DNA of 11,778 bases from UBA8108 sp965659285 (GTDB taxonomy: Bacteria; Planctomycetota; UBA8108): contig CBFHWB010000141.1 of the NCBI GenBank assembly GCA_965659285.1, positions 1-11,778 on the forward strand, in the 5' to 3' direction. Positions 7,089 to 11,778 of the stretch are shown here, in pieces. Each line of letters starts with the position of its first letter. Position 1 is the stretch's first letter. The notes beneath the pieces are model-generated. The model was not told the DNA's origin, searched no databases, and saw only the letters and a program-made list of their open reading frames with translations. The translations under genes were made by a program, and so were the position numbers.

Positions 7089-7861
7089 TGTCCATGCCAA
7101 CCGTATTAGCCTTCATGGCCCACCCGGACGATGCCGAGTTCCTCTGCGCGGGAGCTCTCTTCCTGCTCGCGGACCTCGGCTGCGAGGTCCACGTGGCGGC
7201 CATGGCCCCCGGTGATTGCGGCTCGCCCGACAAGCCAGCGGAAGAGATCGCGACGAGCCGCCGCGAGGACGGCCGACGAGCGGCGGCTCTCTACCCCGGC
7301 GAGTTTCACTGCCTGGAGGAGAAGGATCTGCAGATCCACTACTCTCCCGCCACCACGAAGAAGACCTGCGGTCTCTTCCGCAAAGTGCGGCCGGAGATCG
7401 TAATCACCCAGAGCCCTGTCGACTATATGCTCGACCACGAGGAAACCGCCCGCATCGCGCGAGCGGCCTGTTTCAACGCCCCGATTCCCAACGCTCCTTG
7501 CGAGGACGGCTCGCAGCCCCTCGAACGTATTCCCCACCTCTACTACGTCAACGCCGTAGAGGGTGTCGGGATCTACGGCGAACCGGTGAAACCCGCGTTC
7601 CTGGTTGATATCGCCGATGTCATGGAGCGTAAGACCGAGGCGCTGGCCGCCCACGAATCCCAGCGCGAATGGCTCAGGAAGCAGCATGGTATTGACGAAT
7701 ATCTCGAGAGCATGAACACCTGGTCGGCGGAGGCCGGCAAGCTTGCCGGACTCGAATTCGCCGAGGGCTTCCGGCAGCACCTCGGCCATGCCTACCCACA
7801 CGACAATCTCCTCGCCAGTTTGCTCGAAGGCCGTTGCCACGCACCGAAGGAGGAGGAATAA
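7079..7861 (+). CDS. PIG-L/LmbE family N-acetyl sugar deacetylase
   Basis: This 260-residue protein, a normal length for the family, has the signature AHPDDAE at residues 14-20 (metal ligands His15 and Asp18, with Asp17 as the likely general base). The second metal/active-site motif is DYMLDHEET at 115-123 (His120). The intervening SRREDGRRAA helix is also family-typical. Family members remove the N-acetyl group from GlcNAc-type sugars in a zinc-dependent way. There is no signal peptide, so it should be cytosolic. The start is uncertain among ATG 7079, 7088 and 7094: none has a good ribosome site, and a promoter-like element would favour 7088. The NagB-like gene begins three bases after its stop, so the two are almost certainly co-translated and serve one amino-sugar pathway. 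The substrate cannot be read from sequence; thiol-cofactor or lipid-sugar deacetylation remain possible. Confidence 0.88.
   Translation: MVAMSMPTVLAFMAHPDDAEFLCAGALFLLADLGCEVHVAAMAPGDCGSPDKPAEEIATSRREDGRRAAALYPGEFHCLEEKDLQIHYSPATTKKTCGLFRKVRPEIVITQSPVDYMLDHEETARIARAACFNAPIPNAPCEDGSQPLERIPHLYYVNAVEGVGIYGEPVKPAFLVDIADVMERKTEALAAHESQREWLRKQHGIDEYLESMNTWSAEAGKLAGLEFAEGFRQHLGHAYPHDNLLASLLEGRCHAPKEEE
7848..7856 (+). promoter_or_regulatory. Strong ribosome binding site of the NagB-like gene, inside the deacetylase 3' end
   Basis: AGGAGGAGG lies eight bases before ATG 7865 and is formed by the last Glu codons of the deacetylase, whose stop ends at 7861. It is the best Shine-Dalgarno in the window and points to translational coupling of the two genes. 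Confidence 0.8.
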
Positions 7862-7864
7862 GAG

Positions 7865-8821
7865 ATGAAACTCGACCTGCTCTCGACGATCAAAGGCTCC
7901 GCCCTCGAAGACTTCTTCCCCGCGGGCTGGGATCTCGCGCGAATGGACGAACTCGCCGGACGGACGCCGGAGCGCATCGGCGAGCGCGAGGAGTACTGGA
8001 GCGAGGGCTACGAACCCGTCGAATGCGAGAGCGTCGAAGACCTCGAGGTCCGCATGGGCGTCGAGATCGCCACCCAGGTCATCGAGGCACGGGCTGAGGG
8101 CCGCCAGATCGCCCTCATCCTGCCGGTCGGCCCGATGGGAATGTACCGCTGGACGATTGATCGGCTGCAGCAGGAGAAAATCTCCTGCGACCATGTCTGG
8201 GGCTTCAACATGGACGAGTGGTCGAACGCCGAGGGCGACACGCTGGCCGGCGACTCACCCGGCTCCTTTCAGAACGCCATGGAGGAGGCCTTCTACGACA
8301 GGCTCGGAGAGCTGACCGTTCCCCCGGAGCAACGCTACTTCGCCACCCGGGAACGTCTCGAGCAATACCCGGGAAAGATCGCCGAACTGCGCGAGGCCGG
8401 GGCTAAGCTCGTGGTCGTCTACGGGATCGGGCGCGCGCTGCACATCGCCTTCTGGGAGCCCACCTTCGCCGCCGAATACGAAAGCGAGGCTGAGTGGAAA
8501 GAGGCCACCCATCGAATCGGAGCGAGGCTGCATCCGCTCACCATCGAGCAGAATGCCATCACCAGCTTCAAGAGCCGCACGACCCTGGTGCCCGCCTGGG
8601 CCAACACCATAGGCCCGGGCCTCTTCCTCGAGGCGGACTATGGAATCGGTGGAGCTGACGGCGTCCTCGGACGCGGGATGCAATGGCAGGGCTTCAGCCT
8701 GTGGTCGGCCCTTCACTACGGACCCGACCCCTGGGTGCCCGCCAGCTACATGCCGACCCTCCCGGGCAGGCTCTTCTACCATGCTGAACTCGCCGGACCG
8801 CTGGAACCCGAGTGCAATTGA
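7865..8821 (+). CDS. Divergent glucosamine-6-phosphate deaminase (NagB)-like protein with altered active site
   Basis: This 318-residue cytosolic protein is some 50 residues longer than classical NagB (about 266), with an extended N-terminus. The NagB fold is recognisable. FNMDEW (114-119) contains the catalytic Asp (D117, equivalent to E. coli D72). GIGRALHIAFWEP (187-199) keeps His193 and Glu198 (H143 and E148 in E. coli). NTIGPGLFLEAD (247-258) matches the TVGVGTLLDAE strand. Key differences: the phosphate loop LPTGxTP reads LPVGPMG (86-92); DGH reads ALH, so the D141 equivalent is Ala191; and the GSQKA segment with the phosphate-binding Lys208 appears as GRGMQ (269-273). It may therefore deaminate or isomerise a different, perhaps unphosphorylated, sugar, or be non-catalytic. 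It is coupled to the PIG-L deacetylase three bases upstream; Bacteroidetes proteins fusing NagB and PIG-L domains support a shared pathway. Confidence 0.75.
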   Translation: MKLDLLSTIKGSALEDFFPAGWDLARMDELAGRTPERIGEREEYWSEGYEPVECESVEDLEVRMGVEIATQVIEARAEGRQIALILPVGPMGMYRWTIDRLQQEKISCDHVWGFNMDEWSNAEGDTLAGDSPGSFQNAMEEAFYDRLGELTVPPEQRYFATRERLEQYPGKIAELREAGAKLVVVYGIGRALHIAFWEPTFAAEYESEAEWKEATHRIGARLHPLTIEQNAITSFKSRTTLVPAWANTIGPGLFLEADYGIGGADGVLGRGMQWQGFSLWSALHYGPDPWVPASYMPTLPGRLFYHAELAGPLEPECN

Positions 8822-8891
8822 AAAGCTTCCTGTAGTATCCTTGCACTCTGCCAGTGAAAGCTCCAAGGCGCTCTGAAACCGGAAGAACCAG

Positions 8892-10460
8892 TTGGGTAAA
8901 CCGTCTGTAATGTCCCTGAATCTCGCCAATTCCGCCCATATCTCCTGCCGTCACTTCGCCGAAGAGACAGCCCTCATTCACGATGAGAGAAAGCTGAACT
9001 ACAGGGAATTCCTCAGGCGGCTGGTGGCCTTCGCCGCCCATCTCAGGCAGGTCGGCGTGCAACCCGGGGACAAGGTGGCGCTCTTTTGCCCCAACCGGAT
9101 GAGCTTCACCATCGCCTACTACGGCATCCTGCAGGCAGGGGGTACCGTCGTACCGATCAGCTACCTGGCTGTGGGCCGCGAGGTCGGCTACTACCTTGAT
9201 GACTCTGACGCCGCGGCTCTCATCGCCTGGTCGGAATACGCCGAGGCCGCCCGGGAAGGCTTTGACTCAGCCGACGCCTGTAACCACCTGCTGCTCTTCG
9301 ACGAAAGCGACGGTCCGCTCACCATGGTTGATTCACCCGGGGTGAACCCCGATGGCGAATGCGACCTGGCTCTCACCTCGAGCGAGGACACCGCCGTCAT
9401 CCTCTACACATCGGGAACCACCGGCCAACCCAAGGGCGCCGAGCTGACCCATTTCAACATGTACTCCAACGCCCAGTTCTGCGCTGAGCAACTCCTGGGC
9501 GAGCCCGGCCGGCGGGAGATCTTTGGTCCCGGGAATGTGAGCCTGAGCGCGCTCCCCCTCTTTCACTCCTTCGGACAGACCTCCAACCAGAACTCGAGCA
9601 TCATGGGCGGGGCGGCGATGAGCTACCTTGAGCGCTTCGACCCCGAGAGCGCGCTCGAGGTCATGGAGCGCGACCGCGTAACCCAGTTTGCCGGGGTTCC
9701 GACAATGTACTTCGCCCTGCTCAACTTCGAGGGCGCCGAGCGCTACGATCTCTCGAGCCTGAAATACTGCTACTCCGGCGGGGCGCCGATGCCGGTTGAG
9801 GTCATGAAGGACTTCGACCGAAAATACAATGTGAACATCCTCGAGGGCTACGGGCTCTCGGAGACATCCCCGGTGGCTACCTTCAATCTCATGTACCGTC
9901 CCAAGAAGATCGGCTCCATCGGCCTGGCTATCAGCGGCTGCGAGGTCAAGGTCGTCGACGGTGATGACAACGAGGTCTCCCCCGGCGAGGTCGGGGAGAT
10001 TGTCATCCGGGGCTACAACGTCATGAAGGGTTATTACAAGCGGCCGGAAGCGACCGAAGATGCCTTCCGCGGCGGCTGGTTCCACACCGGGGACATGGGC
10101 ACCATGGACGAGGATGAATATTTCTTCATCGTCGACCGCAAGAACGACATGATCATCCGCGGCGGGTTCAACGTCTATCCACGCGAGGTGGAAGAGATTC
10201 TCTACAGCCATCCCGCCATCCGCGAAGCGGCGGTGATCGGGGTTGCGGATGAGAAATACGGCGAAGAGGTCAAGGCCTTCGTTTCGCTCAAGGAGGACTG
10301 CGAGGTCTCCCTGGACGAACTGCTCGAGTTCTCGAAGGAGCGTCTCTCCGCCTCCAAGTACCCGCGGCTCTTCGAAATCCTCGACGACCTTCCCAAGGGG
10401 TCGACCGGTAAAATCCTGCGTAAATCACTACGGGCAGATGCAGACGAAGAAGAGGTCTGA
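8892..10460 (+). CDS. AMP-forming acyl-CoA synthetase (long-chain fatty acid--CoA ligase-like)
   Basis: This 522-residue, full-length ANL-superfamily adenylating enzyme has its motifs in order. The P-loop YTSGTTGQPKG is at 172-182, GYGLSETSP at 319-327, and GWFHTGD at 395-401. The hinge segment FIVDRKNDMIIRGGFNVYPREVE is at about 412-434. The C-terminal PKGSTGKILRK at 501-511 carries the adenylation Lys507. It activates a carboxylic acid as acyl-AMP and transfers it to CoA; medium or long fatty acids are likely, but chain length cannot be read. The chosen start is TTG 8892 because GGAAG sits six bases upstream; the ATG at 8910 has no ribosome site. The NagB-like gene ends 70 bp before, so co-transcription is possible but not compelled. 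It converges with hisI. Confidence 0.9.
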   Translation: MGKPSVMSLNLANSAHISCRHFAEETALIHDERKLNYREFLRRLVAFAAHLRQVGVQPGDKVALFCPNRMSFTIAYYGILQAGGTVVPISYLAVGREVGYYLDDSDAAALIAWSEYAEAAREGFDSADACNHLLLFDESDGPLTMVDSPGVNPDGECDLALTSSEDTAVILYTSGTTGQPKGAELTHFNMYSNAQFCAEQLLGEPGRREIFGPGNVSLSALPLFHSFGQTSNQNSSIMGGAAMSYLERFDPESALEVMERDRVTQFAGVPTMYFALLNFEGAERYDLSSLKYCYSGGAPMPVEVMKDFDRKYNVNILEGYGLSETSPVATFNLMYRPKKIGSIGLAISGCEVKVVDGDDNEVSPGEVGEIVIRGYNVMKGYYKRPEATEDAFRGGWFHTGDMGTMDEDEYFFIVDRKNDMIIRGGFNVYPREVEEILYSHPAIREAAVIGVADEKYGEEVKAFVSLKEDCEVSLDELLEFSKERLSASKYPRLFEILDDLPKGSTGKILRKSLRADADEEEV

Positions 10461-10477
10461 GAGTCTCCCTGGCGGCT

Positions 10478-10497
10478 CTGGATGCCCCTGGATGCCT
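10478..10497 (+). repeat. Two-copy 10-bp tandem repeat after the acyl-CoA ligase
   Basis: CTGGATGCCC is followed at once by CTGGATGCCT, differing only in the last base. It lies in the non-coding gap between the convergent ligase and hisI. Two short copies are probably a simple replication-slippage duplication. Confidence 0.5.
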
Positions 10498-10570
10498 TCA
10501 GCACACTGTAGACGAGGGAAAGCCCATACGTACGAAAATGCCCCTGAGGCGAACTGTGGCCCTCTCAGAC

Positions 10571-10592
10571 GAACGCAAATCAGCCTGCGTTC
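10571..10592. terminator. Perfect 7-bp inverted repeat between convergent ligase and hisI
   Basis: GAACGCA (10571-10577), an 8-nt loop and TGCGTTC (10586-10592) form a perfect stem on either strand. It lies 17 bp downstream of the hisI stop and 110 bp downstream of the ligase stop. No T-run follows on either side, so a classical Rho-independent terminator is not shown. It may still act as a bidirectional barrier or RNA 3'-end stabiliser. Confidence 0.35.
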
Positions 10593-10609
10593 AAGCCTTA
10601 CCGGAACAT

Positions 10610-10990
10610 TCAGGATCCTTTAAACCCCTCCATGGGGATCGGGCCCAGCTCTCCGGTCTCACGATCGATGCCGCGGAAAAAACAGGAGCGCTCACCGGTA
10701 TGACAGGCAACTCCTTTGCCCTGCTGCTCAACGAGTACCAGCAGGCAGTCCTTGTCGCAATCGATTCCCACCTGCACCACGCGCTGGGTATTGTCAGAGG
10801 TGAGTCCCTTCACCCAGAACTCCTGGCGCGAGCGGCTCCAGAAGCAGGTGTGCTCTCCCTCGAGAGTCCGCCGCAGGGACTCGCGGTTCATGTAGGCCAC
10901 CATCAGCACCTGGCCGTCGACGTGATCCTGCACCACCGCCGGTATCAGGCCGTTGTCGTCATACTTCAAACCGTCAAGAAGCTCGTCCAT
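10610..10990 (-). CDS. hisI: Phosphoribosyl-AMP cyclohydrolase
   Basis: This 126-residue protein performs step three of histidine biosynthesis, opening the adenine ring of phosphoribosyl-AMP to give ProFAR. The family blocks are all present: WSRSRQEFWVKG (51-62), the metal site DCDKD (77-81), and CHTGERSCF (96-104), with the zinc cysteines C78, C96 and C103. The usual SGN after KGxT reads SDN here. There is no HisE (phosphoribosyl-ATP pyrophosphatase) fusion; the protein ends soon after the cyclohydrolase domain, so HisE must be separate. GAGG eight bases before ATG 10990 supports the start. It lies 53 bp downstream of hisA on the same strand, probably in one operon. Confidence 0.95.
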   Translation of the reverse strand: MDELLDGLKYDDNGLIPAVVQDHVDGQVLMVAYMNRESLRRTLEGEHTCFWSRSRQEFWVKGLTSDNTQRVVQVGIDCDKDCLLVLVEQQGKGVACHTGERSCFFRGIDRETGELGPIPMEGFKGS

Positions 10991-11043
10991 TTCAATTACC
11001 TCTGTTCCTGGATATTGATGTCTTTATTTCAAGCCGCAGCAGG

Positions 11044-11778
11044 TCAGGGCGCGCCTTCGCCCCGCTCTCTTGCCAGTTCAACCGCACTGTCAAGCGCTAC
11101 GGTACCCTCATAGAGGGCGCGGCCGACCACGACCCCTTCCAGCAGAGGATGCGACAGGCTGAGCAGGCTGTCGACATCCGCGAGGGAGCCGATCCCCCCC
11201 GCCGCGATGACCCGTATGTCGCCTTCTGAGAGCACCCGCTCGACCAGTTCGACCCGCGGACCGCTGAGTGTTCCATCCCGGTCGGTGGCGGTCACCAGCA
11301 GGCGTCGAACACCCGCTCCACGTACCAGCTCGATGCCGGCAGCAAGGTCCAGGCCGCTCTCCTCCTCCCAGCCCGCCACCTGCACCTGGTCGTCCCTGGT
11401 GTCGAGACAGGCCACGACCCGGCTCTCACCGTAACGCTCCACCTCCCGGGCAAGGAAATCGGGATCCTTGAAGGCTCTTGTCCCCAGCAGTACCCTCGCG
11501 ACCCCGCCATCGAGAAAGCGGCTCACCGCCTCGCCGTCGCGAATCCCGCCTCCGGTCTGCACCGGCACATCGACCCGCGCGGCGATCTCGAGAATCACCT
11601 CCGCGCTGTCCTCTTCGCCGAAGGCGGCGCCGAGATCGATGATGTGAAGGCATTCAGCTCCCTGCTCCACCCAGCCAAGGGCTACGGAGACCGGATCATC
11701 TCCATAGTGAATCTCGGCATCCCGGCGTCCCTCCACGAGGCGCACGAAACGACCTCCGCGCAAATCGATGGCGGGAAA
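11044..11778 (-). CDS. hisA: ProFAR isomerase, 5' end cut by window
   Basis: This gene encodes the Amadori isomerase of histidine biosynthesis that converts ProFAR to PRFAR. The frame stays open to the last base, so an internal TTG at 11763 is not the start. The visible protein (244 residues) begins FPAIDLRGGRFVRLVEG, which includes the conserved catalytic Asp of AIDL and lacks only one or a few N-terminal residues. Other hallmarks, counted from the first visible residue, are LHIIDLGAAFG (44-54), TGGGIRD (75-81), CLDTRD (124-129; second catalytic Asp), TDRDGTLSGP (165-174) and the phosphate-binding AAGGIGS (192-198). The (beta/alpha)8 half-barrel repeat pattern is intact. hisI follows 53 bp downstream; hisF, often between or next to them, is not there. 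Confidence 0.95.
   Translation of the reverse strand, partial: FPAIDLRGGRFVRLVEGRRDAEIHYGDDPVSVALGWVEQGAECLHIIDLGAAFGEEDSAEVILEIAARVDVPVQTGGGIRDGEAVSRFLDGGVARVLLGTRAFKDPDFLAREVERYGESRVVACLDTRDDQVQVAGWEEESGLDLAAGIELVRGAGVRRLLVTATDRDGTLSGPRVELVERVLSEGDIRVIAAGGIGSLADVDSLLSLSHPLLEGVVVGRALYEGTVALDSAVELARERGEGAP

Noticed and set aside
7106..8194. 362-codon minus-strand open frame across the deacetylase and NagB-like genes
   Set aside because: It spans two clearly coding plus-strand genes with family motifs and has no motif or ribosome site of its own.
9333..10211. 292-codon minus-strand open frame inside the acyl-CoA ligase
   Set aside because: It is antisense to an enzyme with all ANL motifs; its composition is that of a shadow frame.
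10538..11113. 191-codon plus-strand open frame over hisI
   Set aside because: It is antisense to unmistakable HisI and the end of HisA.
11761..11763. TTG at 11763 as the hisA start
   Set aside because: The frame continues to the window end and encodes FPAIDL, including the conserved catalytic Asp, so the true start lies beyond 11778.
1..11778. Mobile element, CRISPR array, tRNA, or defence system
   Set aside because: I saw no repeat arrays, transposase or integrase motifs, cloverleaf patterns or nuclease/toxin families anywhere in the window.

Overview
This is a GC-rich, gene-dense bacterial window with ten apparently intact genes and one cut gene at each end. Several exported proteins are of kinds that are plentiful in Planctomycetes, Verrucomicrobia and relatives: a Tat-exported sugar-phosphate-isomerase-like TIM barrel, a VCBS/FG-GAP propeller, lipoproteins with carboxypeptidase-regulatory-like repeats, and a cytochrome c fused to a monooxygenase-like domain. 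A PVC-group or similar environmental bacterium is therefore my best guess. That is inference from gene content only; there is no rRNA or marker phylogeny here. I see no tRNA, rRNA, CRISPR array, insertion sequence or integrase.

Layout. (a) 1-2957: a Tat-signal TIM-barrel gene (cut at the left edge, minus strand) diverges from a secreted seven-motif beta-propeller protein (plus strand). The propeller gene converges tail to tail, 9 bp apart, on a three-domain lipoprotein (minus strand). (b) 3204-5638: a divergent pair sharing about 100 bp of promoter DNA. One gene encodes a lipoprotein with a regular array of Cys/His metal-binding units. The other encodes a secreted mono-haem cytochrome c whose C-terminal half looks like a copper monooxygenase domain without its copper ligands. 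(c) 5661-6953: an LplT-like MFS lipid transporter on the minus strand. (d) 7079-10460: on the plus strand, a PIG-L/LmbE deacetylase, a tightly coupled divergent NagB-like protein, then an AMP-forming acyl-CoA synthetase. (e) 10610-11778: the histidine genes hisI and hisA on the minus strand, with hisA cut at the right edge.

How they fit together. The deacetylase and NagB-like protein look like a two-step amino-sugar pathway (N-deacetylation, then deamination/isomerisation). However, the NagB-like protein lacks the usual phosphate-binding loop, the usual catalytic Asp of the HxxxxE ring-opening group, and the usual phosphate-binding Lys. It probably does not act on ordinary glucosamine-6-phosphate. 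The metal-binding lipoprotein and the degenerate cytochrome/monooxygenase probably work together in the periplasm in metal or redox chemistry. These two pairs are the best candidates for undescribed systems. The lipid transporter and acyl-CoA ligase may relate to lipid turnover, but they are not in one operon. Two genes (the TIM barrel and the deacetylase) have promoter-like hexamers so close to their starts that their mRNAs may be leaderless.
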